A DNA stretch of 64,000 bases from Amorphophallus konjac (taxonomy: Eukaryota > Streptophyta > Magnoliopsida > Alismatales > Araceae). The notes under the pieces are model-generated. The model saw only the letters and a program-made list of their open reading frames with translations, searched no databases and was not told the DNA's origin. Each line of letters opens with the position of its first letter. Position 1 is the first letter of the stretch. Shown piece by piece: positions 42,432 through 53,225 of this stretch. A program made the position numbers and the translations under genes. The stretch is from positions 75,291,491 to 75,355,490 of the forward strand of contig CM040124.1 in NCBI GenBank assembly GCA_022559845.1, read 5' to 3'.

Positions 42432-42500
42432 TTTTTTGTCAACTATAGAGTCATTTCTATAAGTACATGGCATATATCCCGGTATATGACCATTAGTTAC
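42432..42500 (+). mobile_element. LINE 3'-tail fragment with stem-loop
   Basis: TACATGGCATATATCCCGG, then TATATGACCATTAGTT, parallels the LINE end at 19790-19835. Stem CATATA/TATATG (42471-42476 with 42483-42488), outer ATGG/CCAT and one bulged A. It could also be the tail of a SINE that mimics the LINE end. No target duplication was found. Confidence 0.5.
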
Positions 42501-42580
42501 ACTCTTTGCACATTAAGAACACAATCTTGGACTTGATAACCTCTCCTTTGGATATTCCTTCCAATGGACTAGGAAATCTT

Positions 42581-42635
42581 GTTTCAAGGCCTCCGTAATT
42601 CTCCGCGAGCCGGGGATTCCCACTAGGACGCCGAG
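42581..42635 (+). repeat. GC-rich block shared by Gypsy LTRs, Gypsy-2 copy
   Basis: GCCTCCGTAATTCTCCGCGA, then GGGATTCCCACTAGGACGCC. See 6905-6958 for the other copies. Confidence 0.7.
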
Positions 42636-44005
42636 TTGGTTGTACCATTAAAGCCCAATTGTTTAGAAAGTACTACTGATGTTTCTGAATTTTGTACAAT
42701 AACAGTTCAATACTCGACCGCTAAGTCCCATTAACGGCCCAGTATCTGACCGCCAAGTTCTCTGAGTCCAAATTGATTTCTTTCTAGATTCAGCCCATTC
42801 TAGCGGCCCAATACTAGACCACCATGTCAATATAGCGGCCCAGTTATAGATCGCTAAGTTTCCTGAATACTGTTGACCCGAGGTTCGACCCAAGGGTTAA
42901 TATTCCTATGATCCTAGATTGACTGATGATAGTATAGGACTTGTAACCTTATTCGAAGACATCTAAGATAAATTATGAAAGTCAAAGAATGTACCGTTAT
43001 CCAAGGCATAACTTAGATCTTAATGCATTTCTTGAACTCATGAATCTATATTTGGTGCATTCTTATTATTGACATTGAGTTTGAACATTCATTGAACTTA
43101 TTACATGTGTGGCCAACTTTATTTCTATAAACGTGGTAGTGGCTTGATTTATACTTGAAGATGCTGTTCGAGCACTGATTGTGTTCAAGGGCTCTATGCT
43201 AGTCCCCTCGGCTGATTATCGGAAACATACTATTATAAACCATGGGGTATGATGCTACTGGCGTCGCATTACGCTGGGAGTACTTTCTTTATAAATAAGT
43301 GAAATTATCCACGGTAATCACGGAAATCATAAAATTCCACAGAAATTCAGGAAGTACTTGTTACTAAGTGAGGAATACATTCTTGCTTGTTGCATGACGT
43401 TCTAGTACATTCTCGTTACATTCTTGTTCATGAAAGGCCATAAGTGCATTCTTGCTTGATCATACTTGCTCAATCATATCTTAACTTGATCATGTCTCGT
43501 TACATTGGTTTGTTCACATGATTTATCGCATTCGCATGATTTTACCTTATTTTTTGGAGCTAAAGCATTGATCACTTTATTATTATCTTCATGTTGATGC
43601 GAAGATACCTACTGGACAAGTGTGCTCATTACCTATTTTCCAATCTATTCAGGAGATGCGAGTAGTTCGGATTTGGATTCGAGTTATTCAAGTGATGGGT
43701 CCGAGAGCGAATGAAAGTCATATAAGATTGAGAGAAGACTTAGGAAGTCAATAATGTCTAGATTGAGTTCATGTAATTTTCTCTTTATTGAGTCAAATGG
43801 ATTCAAGAGAGTTGAACAATTGATGTACTTGAATCATTCTTATTATTAATAAAAGTAAGGTTTGAGTAAATTATTGTGCAATTACTTTATGTGATTGTTA
43901 TTGCGCTCTGATTATTCTTGCTTGCAAGAGGCTTACCATGTCAGCTGTTCACGTTTCCCGAGATTGTCTTCTGTTGTATTAAAGGCTCGGGGCATTATAG
44001 TTAAG

Positions 44006-44039
44006 TTGGTATCAGAGCCTAGGACCTAGAAGTCCTAGG
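44006..44039 (+). promoter_or_regulatory. Gypsy-2 primer site and adjoining 8-bp hairpin
   Basis: TTGGTATCAGAGC (44006-44018) is the Met tRNA site. CCTAGGAC (44018-44025) pairs perfectly with GTCCTAGG (44032-44039), loop CTAGAA. Gypsy-1 has a weaker CCTAG/CTAGG pair at the same place. Confidence 0.8.
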
Positions 44040-44244
44040 AAAAAGTATGCCATGTCATATGTTAAGTCCAAGGTTTAAGGACCCACACCTATGAAACTAG
44101 GAAAGAAAATTCCCAACCTGTGAGAGGAAATTAGGTAGAACTTGGGAGGAGATAGTTATTGGAATTAATTCTAAGCTTAAACCCACTCATTCCATGGGAA
44201 TTAACAAATTCATTATTCTTCTCAGGTACCTTATTCTTATTGTA

Positions 44245-45198
44245 ATGGCTCATCGCGTAGACTGGAATGGTATGCAAGAGACCATTGTGGGTCTGACACA
44301 AGCATTGCAAACCATGGCGCAAGTAGGCACAGGAGCAAGAGCTGGAGACCTACATCACAATTTTGGGAGTCTAAACCCTCCACGATTCTATGGTTCTTCT
44401 AATCCGGATGAGGTTGAGAACTGGATCGACGAGATGAACCGTATATTTGATGTTATGCAATGTGTGGATCAGGAAAAAGTTTGCCTTGCTACCTTTCAAC
44501 TAAATAAAGATGCCCGAACGTGGTGGAAGTCTGTTCCTACACCACCAGCTGATGCACCCCACACATGGGAAGGCTTTCTTATGCTCTTCCGATCCAAGTA
44601 TTTTTTCGAGCATATTAAGGAGCGGAAGGCTATGGAGTTCGCTTCTCTACGCCAGGGCATGTTGTCAGTGGCAGAATATGAACTTCAATTTTCTCGACTG
44701 GCACCCTATCCTCCTCATCTGATTATCACTGACTTGCTAAAGGCTAATCGATTTTTGGATGGATGAAGGCCCGGATATATTCAACAACTGGGGACCCATA
44801 ATATCCATACATACGCGAAAATGGACCAGCGGGCACACCTATGTGAAAGGACCTTAGAGAAGGTCGAGAAATTAAACGGTAAGGGTGAAGAATCAAGCCA
44901 AAGATCAGATCGGCGTGATAAGAAAAGTAAGTTCAGCATCACGAAACCCTACAAATCCCATGATAGTAAGAAAAGATCCCGAAATGGGAGTGGTAGTGGC
45001 TACCACAAGAACAAGAAAGTCAAGGAAGAAGATAAGCAGGTCGCCACGGCCTGTACCTTTTGTGAGAAGTTCGGTCATTCGGTCAAAGAATGCTGGAAGT
45101 GCCTTGGCGCTTGTCTACATTGTGGCAGCAGGGAGCACCGCATGTCAGATTACCCTCTTATGAAGGCGCTATCTTCTGGAGGTGGACATAAGAGATAG
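44245..45198 (+). pseudogene. Gypsy-2 gag and nucleocapsid
   Basis: Start at MAHRVDWNGMQETIVGLTQA (44245), which matches the Gypsy-1 start; the in-frame ATG at 44194 lies in the leader. The capsid domain has LNPPRFYGSSNPDEVENWID, QLNKDARTWWKSV, FRSKYFFEHIKERKAMEF and SVAEYELQFSRLAPY. A TGA at about 44764 follows FLDG. A basic Lys/Ser region follows, then the knuckle CTFCEKFGHSVKEC and a second cluster CLHCGSREHRMSDY, whose last Cys is Tyr. A TAG at about 45196 ends the segment, but the same frame continues into protease. Confidence 0.87.
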
Positions 45199-45903
45199 GC
45201 TCATCTCAATGCCATTTTAGATGATGAAGCGCCCAGGGATGATTGGCTTATGTAAGGTACCATTCACATCTGTTCACATCCTGCATTCGTATTATTTGAT
45301 ACTGGTGCTTCTCATTCTTTTATATCTACTTCCTTCGCAAGAACTTTACCTCTTTCATCAGTTCCTTTACCTACGGACCTTGCTATTACTACACCTTTAG
45401 GTCCCGAAACCAAACTCACAAACTATTATCCTAATAGTGAGGTAATAGTAGAAGGAGACAATCTTCCTACAAACCTCGTATGCCTTGATATGGAGGGCTA
45501 CGATGCTATTTTAGGGGTAGATTGGCTTGTAGATCATGATGCCGACATCAATTGCCGCAACCGGATTATTTCTTTTTGGAAACCTGGTCTTCCAAGGTTT
45601 TTCTTCCTTGGTATCAAATATAGGAAGCATCCTGCCATCATTTCGTCCCTACACGCTGGTAAATTAATTTCTCAAGGATGTGTAGCTTTTCTTGCTTCCA
45701 TAACCTTCATTGAATCCAAGGAAATCATCTTGGAGGATATCCCTATCGTCAATGAATTTCCAGATGTATTTCCATCTAATTTACTGGGTTTACCATCTGA
45801 AAGGGAAGTAAATTTCACCATTGAACTTGTTCCCGGAGTAGCACCTGTTTCAATAGCTCCCTATAGGATGTCTCCCACAGAACTTAAAGAATTGAAAAGA
45901 TAA
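45199..45903 (+). pseudogene. Gypsy-2 protease region
   Basis: Same frame as gag. The protease site LFDTGASHSFIS begins near 45295. Downstream are DMEGYDAILGVDWLVDHDAD and VNEFPDVFPSNLLGLPSERE, which lead into reverse transcriptase. Two stops lie inside (near 45196 and 45255), the second where Gypsy-1 reads VEGTLI, which suggests a CAA-to-TAA change. It ends at a TAA after LKELKR. The aspartic protease would cut the polyprotein inside the particle. Confidence 0.85.
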
Positions 45904-47286
45904 CTTCAGGAGCTACTAGACAAGGGATTTGTTCAACCTAGCACATCCCCTTGGGGTGCGCCGGTTTTGTTTGTTAAGAAGAAAGATGGATCTCTCAGGC
46001 TATGTATCGATTACCGGTGACTGAACCAGCTCACTATCAAGAATAAGTATCTGTTGCCGTGTATCGATGAGCTCTTTGATCAAATTTCGAGAGCAGAATA
46101 GTTTTCTAAGATCGACCTCAGGTGCGGATATCATCAACTCAAGATTAGGGATGAAGACATATACAAGACTGCTTTTCGGAGCCGTTATGGCCACTATGAA
46201 TTTGTGGTAATGCCATTTGGGTTAACCAATGCCCCGGCCGCATTTATGCCACTTATGAATAACATCTTCCAGCCTTATCTTGACCGATTTGTGGTCGTAT
46301 TTATTGATGACATTCTCATATATTCCAAAACTAAGGAAGAACATGAAGAGCACTTGAGGATAGCCTTGCATACACTAAGAGAACACAAACTCTATGTAAA
46401 GCTCAGTAAGTGCGAGTTATGGGTAAAGGAAGTCTCATTCCTCGGCCATATTATTTCAAAGGAAGATATCGCAGTTGACCCTTCTAAGGTGGAAGCTGTT
46501 AAGAACTGGAGCCGGCCAACGACCGTATCAGAAGTAAGGAGCTTTCTGGGGCTAGCTGGCTATTATAGGAGATTTATTAGGGATTTCTCTAAGCTTGTTG
46601 TTCTTTTTACTAGACTTACAAGAAAAGAAAATCTTTTTACATGGTCGAAGGACTGCGAGGAGAGTTTTCTAACCCTTAAGGATCACCTTACCACAGCCCC
46701 TATTCTGACATTACCCATTGAGGGTGGTGGTTTTGAAGTCTACACAGATGCATCTGGCATTGGCCTAGGATGCGTTCTTATGCAAAATGGAAAAGTAATC
46801 TGTTATTCCTCAAGACAGTTGAAGCGTCACGAAGAGAATTATCCTGTGCATGATCTAGAATTGGCTGCGGTTATATTTGCCATAAAACTTTGGCGTCATT
46901 ACCTTTACGGAGAAAAATTCACGGTCTATTCAAACCACAAAAGTTTGAAATATTTATTCTCCCAAAAGGAGCTAAATATGAGGCAAAGAAGGTGGTTGGA
47001 ATACTTAAAGGATTTTGATTTTGCTATCCAATATCATCCTGGCAAGGCTAATGCTGTAGCGGATGCACTCAGTAGAAAACCAATGGAAAAGCTATCAACT
47101 CTCATGATTAGTATGACTAATCTCATCTCTCAATTTGCTCAGTTGAAGTTAGATATTGACATGAAGAAGGAAGATTGTTTTATAGCCAATATTCGAACTC
47201 AACCTACATTAATAGATGATCTGGTCAAGCTACAAGATAATGACCTAGTATTACTGGAGATTAAAGCCAATATTGATCAAAGGTAG
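45904..47286 (+). pseudogene. Gypsy-2 reverse transcriptase and RNase H
   Basis: RT begins [20 protein letters not shown] and has [14 protein letters not shown] (stop after), [26 protein letters not shown], and the active site [12 protein letters not shown] at about 46300. RNase H starts near [16 protein letters not shown] and includes [20 protein letters not shown] and [10 protein letters not shown]. From 46204 to 47286 the frame is open for 360 codons. Stops near 46018 and 46100 break the N-terminal third. All parts share the frame of gag, so stop codons rather than frameshifts inactivated this copy. Confidence 0.9.
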
Positions 47287-47712
47287 GATTTCTCTATTGA
47301 CAGTGATGGAAGGTTGCTATTCAAAAGCCAGATTTATATATCGGATCACGTTGATACTAAGAAACTGATCATGGAAGAAGCTCATAGTTCCAAGTACACC
47401 ATTCACCCTGGTGGTACTAAAATGTATCAAGATCTTGAAAGGAACTTCAGGTGGCCTAACATGAAAAGAGAAATAGCAGATTTTATGTCCCGTTGTCTCA
47501 CTTGCCAACAAGTAAAGGCAGAACATTTAAGACCCGCAGGTAAATTACAACCCTTGAACATTCCCGAATCGAAATGGGAAAGTATAGGGATGGATTTCAT
47601 TATGGGTTTACCTAAAACAAGAGGAGGACACGATGGTATATGGGTAATCATAGACCGATTGACTAAGTCTACACATTTTCTGCCAATTAAAAGTCGATGG
47701 TCTGTGGATATT
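47287..47712 (+). pseudogene. Gypsy-2 integrase N-terminus, truncated
   Basis: Zinc-binding HHCC region: EEAHSSKYTIHPGGTKMY with two His, CLTCQQVKAEH with two Cys. The core starts GMDFIMGLPKTRGGHDGIWV with the first catalytic Asp. Coding is lost after KSRWSVDI at 47712, where TGTTGGCACC of the next element begins, so the second Asp, the Glu and any chromodomain are absent. In Gypsy-1 the same protein extends about 70 residues further. Confidence 0.88.
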
Positions 47713-48550
47713 TGTTGGCACCAGCTTATTTTCTCGAATTAATCGAGGATTAAGCATAGGGAAATACTCCCGAAATGGAGCAAAACGGCACATCACCAAA
47801 GTTGCTCTACCAGTCGAGTTGTGCTTGAAAATTTAGACGTGTCGCCGGGTCAAGCGGCGCAACATAACAACTAGGCATCGGCCCCGAGCAAATGGCACTA
47901 TGCCAGCCAGTTTCTCGACAACCGGGTCAGTTTCCGGATTCGGGACAACCTGCCGTACCTTACGGCACTCTGTGAAGATTCGGGGTTTACCCTCAGACAC
48001 CCTGCATACGGTGTCACACCACCAGCGCCTCAACAACAGGGTTAACCCGGGACTCAAAACAGCATACCGCATCATACGGCTCTTCGCCAAGGAGCGAGGG
48101 TCACCCCGACCACCAGACAAACGGCATCATCATGTTGATGCCCCAGTCAACGGGCCCAACCGAGGGTCCTAACCAGCTAGCCGTGACCCACGGCAACATC
48201 AGCAATCGATCGGGCCCACCCTCGATCACTCAGTTTGCGCGTTTACCTGCGTTCAACACAGCTACCCGAGCCGACCCGGGGGCATCCTGACTACAAGCCA
48301 CGCCATGTGGCACCCAGTAACGAGGCCGGGGTCTACCCCTGAGTTTCCTCCATCTAGCCCTCTAAAGTCAAAGGAAGACCCACCTGGGACCAACCACAAG
48401 CTTCAGGAGCTCACAGCACCCGTATACGGCCCACGCATGTGCGTCGAGAATTCCCCCGAGCACCTGGTGGGCGCGTATGCTCCAGTCACTCTACAGCAAG
48501 TCCGAGCCTAACTCGGGACTCCCAGCAACCCATCGCGTCATGCACCACCA

Positions 48551-48597
48551 TCGTGCGCCCTCACACGCGGATCGACCTGCGCGGTCAGGTCGCGGGG
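48551..48597 (+). repeat. arm of a 46-bp inverted repeat (partner 50766-50812)
   Basis: Both arms contain CACGCGGATCGACCTGCGCG and then GTCAGGTCGCGGGG, in opposite orientation, about 2.2 kb apart. The outer flanks do not match, so this is not a simple inverted pair of LTRs. Confidence 0.75.
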
Positions 48598-49139
48598 TTT
48601 GTCCTAAACCCCCGATCAAATCCCAATTTAACCCTCAGTTAAACCCCAGTCAAACCCGCGGTCAAACTCGCCCTAAACCCCCGGTCAAACCCACCTAAAC
48701 CCCCCTGGGGGGGAGGGGTTAGGCGAACCAGTCTAGACCCCTAGGCTGGTTTGGACGTCAAAAAATGATGATGAAGATCATACGGCCCGTACGTCTCGGC
48801 ACTCGAGAGAGCAAGTCGAAGACGGGACTGTCGAATATACCCTACGCACTCTCCGGACGGGACGAGCACATGCCTGATATCTTGCCGTCCAAGATAGAGC
48901 CCCCTCAACCAAAGGACATGGCCGCAACCCTCCAACTGGCTGTGTCGAAGCCCAAATCGAGAGAAAACCTAAGAGTTTGGACACAGGTTCGGCATGTGCT
49001 AAAAATCATCCGAAGTCCTAAACCGGGGCTCAAAGGCTTCAAACCAAACACCGTGGAGGCAATGCATGGTAACTGGAGCATTTCAGGAATACAAGCGGTC
49101 GTTTGGATGGCCGAAACCTTGAGGTGAAGCCAAAACGGG

Positions 49140-50700
49140 CACGGCCATCACCTAAACCGGCGCGCCCCTTAAACCGGCGTGCTCCTTCCTCTTTAGATGT
49201 TAATACGGCGCGCTCCCTTGCATAGCCCCTTAAACCGGCGTGCATCACTATTCACATGTCACTATTCATGCCACTATTCATATCACTATTCACGCCTTAC
49301 TATTCAAGCCATTCTCGTTGTGTTGTTAATCCGACACGCACAATGTCGCGCCGTTTTAACTCGAAGCTGTCCCATCTTGCTTTTGGCCCCCTGTTTCCCG
49401 CAGATAGATGGACCGAGAGTTGCGTAAAGAAGAGAGGTCTCCCGACAGCTTCCGATTATCCGTCGGCCAAGCTCGGGGAAGTCAGAAATAGCTTGCTACC
49501 AACTCCTTTGTCGGGGGAAAAGAAACGAAGAAGCTTTTGGGAGCTTTCGTCCCCAGATGAGCCTCTCTTGCATCCAGCACGGTTCGAGAACAAAAAGAAG
49601 AAAGGGGAGGTGAGGCTCAGATGAGCCTACGAGGGGCACCAACAGTCCTGCATCCAACACGGTTTGAGAACTTCCTCCAGAACCAGGGAGTTGAGGGGCT
49701 TCTTACACCCACCAGGAGGGACCTCGAGAGGGAACGATCCAGAGAAATAAGAGAAGAAGAAAAAGATAGAAGAGAGCCAGAGGTGAAGAGAGGAGAGTCT
49801 AGCGAGAGGTGAGTCAGAGGGGAGTAGCTTGTGCTCTCGACCCCTCCTCCATCAACGTATCTTCTTCCTCCCCTTGCAATGTATTCCGTCTCATTCTGAG
49901 ATGAACTCCCTTGTATTAAAATATGTTTCCCCCTTCTTTGGTGGATGAATAAATAGAAGGCCTTTTGGCAAGCACGGTTGTTTGTTTAGTTTCTGCTTTC
50001 CCTCTCTCATCTTCTGATCATCCAGGGTGCTTCGAAGCTTTCTTATCCATAGCATGGCCTTCGGAGGAACCCATAGCAAGGATGAACATTCATGGCCCTA
50101 CTGGGCAAACATTTGTTCCTTTTAATCGTATCTTCGACTCGTGGAGTGTTGGTGCCCCTCGTAGGGTAGCCCTCGGGGTTTCCCTCCGTTGAAGTCTGCC
50201 GGTCACCATTTTGCATTCCCGATTTAAGGAGCGTACCCCAGATGCTGTGGGACTATCCCCACTTCGCCCCCGCAACCCTCTGGTCATGGGGAGGTGTTGC
50301 CCAATTTTTGACTGAATACTTAGTCTATTTTGGGCTATGCTCGAGTAGGAACCTCACATAAGTCTGGACTGGTCATGTCTGCTGGGCATTTGGGACCTGA
50401 ATAAACTCTGTAATCTTTCTAATTAACATTAAAGTTTCAAGAAAACCACTTGATCTTTGATTTCAGCCAAACCTACCCTAATCCTACGCGCCCCTAAACC
50501 GGCACGCCATTATCCGGCGTGGTACCCCCCCGCGCCATTTTAGCCCTACACTCATAATCCATTCCAACCCCTTGGGCCCTAAACCAGCGCGGTCTTAGCG
50601 TGCCGGATTAACTTTGGGGCGCGCCATTTTAAGCCATCTCTTTCACCTTTGTGCGCCGTTTTAAGCCATCTCTTGCACCCCACGCCGTATAGCCCCTGTC
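49140..50700. repeat. TAAACCGGCGCGCC-type motifs in two clusters
   Basis: TAAACCGGCGCGCC, TTAAACCGGCGTGC, TACGGCGCGC and reverse forms CGCGCCGTTTTAA or GCGCCATTTTA occur at about 49150-49350 and 50480-50700. Between the clusters lie a purine-rich stretch (49690-49815) and unassigned DNA (49816-50470) with no recognisable gene. Confidence 0.6.
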
Positions 50701-50976
50701 ATAATCAAAATTTCCTTCCAGGGGCTCCGCCCCCGGAAACCCCCGCAAGGGGCGCTGCCCCCTTGACCCCCGCGACCTGACCGCGCAGGTCGATCCGCGT
50801 GCTAGAGCGCACGTTGGCGAGTTTGGGCTTTACACTTAATAATTCGCTTCCCCAAACTGGGCGTGAAGAGAAAAGTAACGATGCCCCATGGTACTGGATG
50901 TGGACCTCAGAATGCCCAACATGGTCATGATCTGGGCACATCTTGGGCCGATAGTTCATCAGCTTGACCCACCTCT

Positions 50977-51247
50977 ACCGGGATCCAATCTCGCAAACAC
51001 ATTAAACTTGCCGTACTTATGGTAGACATCCGTATGGCTTTGTCGTTGTCTTCGATGCTTCAAATGCGGACTCTTGTCCAAACAATGAATGGTCCATTAG
51101 TGACCGACATATATACCGGGATCTAATCCCGCACATGCATTAAGCTTGCCGTACTCACGGCATACATTTGTACGGTTTGTCACCGTCTCTTACACTATAA
51201 ACGCGGACTTCCGTCCGAACAAGAAATGGTCCGCCAGTGACCGACAT
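50977..51247 (+). repeat. tandem duplication, two units of about 135 bp
   Basis: Both units run from ACCGGGATC through CTTGCCGTACT and GCGGACT to AGTGACCGACAT (50977-51110 and 51115-51247). Each holds short inverted repeats around GCCGTAC/GTACGG-like bases. Confidence 0.75.
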
Positions 51248-51617
51248 GCACACATCAATGAACGTTTACGCCCCGATGCGGGGTCTGTTTAAACACAATC
51301 CGAGGTTTTGGCTCTCACTTCCGTTATTATGAATCTCAGGCCATGGGGCCCCCTTTTCCGGTGATTAATCAAGGGTTTTCTCCTCTCCGAGAGGATGTAA
51401 TTAACGCCGTAGCATTTATGGTACGACGGGTTCTCAGTCCCGACATGATACACACAATCATCTGATTAGTCAGATCGAGCGCACCATGGGCTTCTTTTAA
51501 GCCGGCATAAATCGTCACCTAGGTGACTGGCACGCCCTCGCACTAATAAACTGAACACAAGAACAAAAGGATGAATAAACTAATAAAAAATGAGCAATGT
51601 CCCGAAAGTGCGTCCAC

Positions 51618-51822
51618 AGCTGGTCCGCCTAAACCCCCTATGGGGGGGCTGGGTTGATCCACGTAAACCCCCATCCAAGGGGGGTTTATGCGGACCAGCT
51701 CAGGCCCCCTAGCTGGTCGCGTAAACCCCTTCCCCCCTCTCTCTCAGCCCGTGTAACCCAAGCCCTATTCACTTGGGTTTACGCGGACCAGCTCACCCCC
51801 CTTAGCTGGTCCGCGTAAACCC
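51618..51822. repeat. two long palindromes with shared arms
   Basis: GGGTTTACGCGGACCAGCT (51775-51793) pairs perfectly with AGCTGGTCCGCGTAAACCC (51804-51822), 19 bp, loop 10. Upstream, AGCTGGTCCGCCTAAACCCC (51618 on) pairs with GGGGTTTATGCGGACCAGCT (51681-51700), about 20 bp with one mismatch. The TATA box lies just downstream. Confidence 0.88.
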
Positions 51823-51945
51823 CCTGTGACCCTTCACCTTCCGCTATAAAAGCCCCCCTTTGAGAGCCCAAATGGTTGAAGCACCAAATGCATCAAGCAC
51901 CTAAGGAGCTCAGCCCCGGACTACAAGGGCGCGCTAAAGAGAATT

Positions 51946-52126
51946 GTGTGTGTTTGCTAGGCTCACGTCGAGGGCATGCCGCATATGCATCCCTCATACG
52001 GCATCTAGCCCAAACACCCATCTCCGAGAGATTTGTGTGTGTGTTTCCTAGGCTCACGCTGAGGGCATGTCGCATGAGCATCCCTCATACGGCATCTAGC
52101 CCAAACACTCACCTCCGGCCCCCTGT
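51946..52126 (+). repeat. tandem duplication, two units of about 92 bp
   Basis: GTGTGTTT(G/C)CTAGGCTCACG, then GAGGGCATG(C/T)CGCAT, and CATCCCTCATACGGCATCTA with GCCCAAACAC, occur twice in direct order, downstream of the TATA box. Confidence 0.8.
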
Positions 52127-52139
52127 TGTGATATGTCAT

Positions 52140-52440
52140 CTTGATAATCATGCATGACCCTAACTTTTGCTTGGTGAAAGCACTCTTCCCAAGTCCTATC
52201 TTGATACTCGTGCATGACCTTGATGTCGCTTCGTCAGAGCATCATGCACAGTCCCTGCCTCAATGATCATGCACCATCAAACATCGCTCGATCGAGGCAC
52301 CCTACTTGATCTCCGCATCGACATTCGCACACGACGTAGACGTGGCTTGATGAGAGCATCCTGCCCAATCTCTGTCCCAATGGTCACACACCATCAGACA
52401 TGGCTCGACCGAGGCACCCAGCAGGGTCCTCTGCCTCGAC
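52140..52440 (+). repeat. degenerate repeats built on CATGCACC / GGCTCGA
   Basis: Irregular units containing GATCATGCA(T/C), CTTGGTGAAAGCA- or CTCGATCGAGGCA-type segments and ACCATCA(A/G)ACAT. Probably an older tandem array; unit borders are unclear. Confidence 0.5.
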
Positions 52441-52569
52441 AAGCGTGCCCTCAACACTGTTACTTGGAAAATGGGCATACTTCACAAGTCACGATGCAAG
52501 ATGAAGTGTCAGGCCCCTACCTCCGCAAATGGGCCCGGAGCACGACCACCGAGGTATCACGGCGCCCAG

Positions 52570-53225
52570 CTCTCTCAGTCACAACGGTGCCCTCGGCACC
52601 TGACTGTCAATAACTTAGTCACAACGGTGCCCCCTACACCTGTCTGTCAATAACTAAGTCACAACGGTGCCCCCAGCACCCGACTGCCAGCAACTCCAGT
52701 CACAACGGTGCCCCCGGCGCCCGACTATCAGCCACTCCAGTCACATCGGGGCCCACGGCACCTGATCACCCAGCAACTCCAGTCACAACGGTGCCCCCGG
52801 CACCTGAATGCCAGCTACTCCAGTAACATCGAGGACCGCGGCACCCGATCACTCAACAACTCCAGTCACAACGGTGCCCCCGGCACCCGATCACTCAACA
52901 ACTCCAGTCACAATGGTGTGTCGGGGCACCCGATCACCCAACAACTCCAGTCACAGCGGTGCCCCAGGCACCCGACTGCTAACAACTCTAGTCACATCGG
53001 GGCCCGCGGCACCCAATCACTTAACAACTCCAGTCACAGCGGTGCCCCCGGCACCCGACTGCCAACAACTCCAGTCACAACGGGGCCCGCGGCACCCAAT
53101 CACTCGACAACTCTAGTCACAACGGTGCCCCCGGCACCCGACTGCCAGCTACTCCAGTCACATCGGGGCCCGTGGCACCCGACCGCCCAACTGCTCCAGC
53201 ACAACGGTGCCTATGGCACCCCTAC
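52570..53225 (+). repeat. minisatellite, about 16 units of 41-42 bp
   Basis: Consensus starts CAGTCACAACGGTGCCCCCG and continues GCACCCGACTGCCAACAACTC. A second form has CATCGGGGCCC and CCAATCACT. In the right half the two forms alternate, suggesting a dimer as the copied unit. GGTGCC and GGCACC pair within each unit. The open frames over this stretch are a by-product of the repeat length. Confidence 0.88.

Larger units (their letters stand above)
42015..42870 (+). repeat. AGCGGCCCA...AGACCGCTA motif array
   Basis: Examples: AGCGGCCCTACGATAAACC with GCT, GGCGGCGTCACAATAAACCG with CC, AACGGTTCTAATATAGACCG with CC, and AGCGGCCCAGTTATAGATCG with CT. Each is an imperfect inverted repeat of about 22 bp, and the complement matches the unit in the 5681-8491 LTR. 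Confidence 0.7.
40712..43999 (+). repeat. Gypsy-2 5' LTR (3.3 kb)
   Basis: Starts TGTAATGCCCCGA and ends TCGGGGCATTATA, nearly perfect inverted ends. TATAAATAG lies at 41269-41277. It contains AGCGGCCCA...AGACCGCTA motifs (41035-41095, 42015-42190, 42710-42870), a LINE tail fragment (about 42432-42500), and the shared GC-rich block (42581-42635). Confidence 0.82.
40712..47712 (+). mobile_element. Gypsy-2 (chromovirus-like), 3'-truncated
   Basis: LTR 40712-43999, Met primer site 44006-44018, leader, then one long Gypsy polyprotein frame from 44245 to 47712 with stops. It is cut inside integrase (after KSRWSVDI) by the repeat region starting TGTTGGCACC at 47713. The 3' LTR is not in the window. 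The closest relative in the window is Gypsy-1. Confidence 0.9.

Noticed and set aside
51876..52157. 93-codon plus-strand frame after the TATA box
   Set aside because: Falls on the 92-bp tandem duplication; no recognisable protein.
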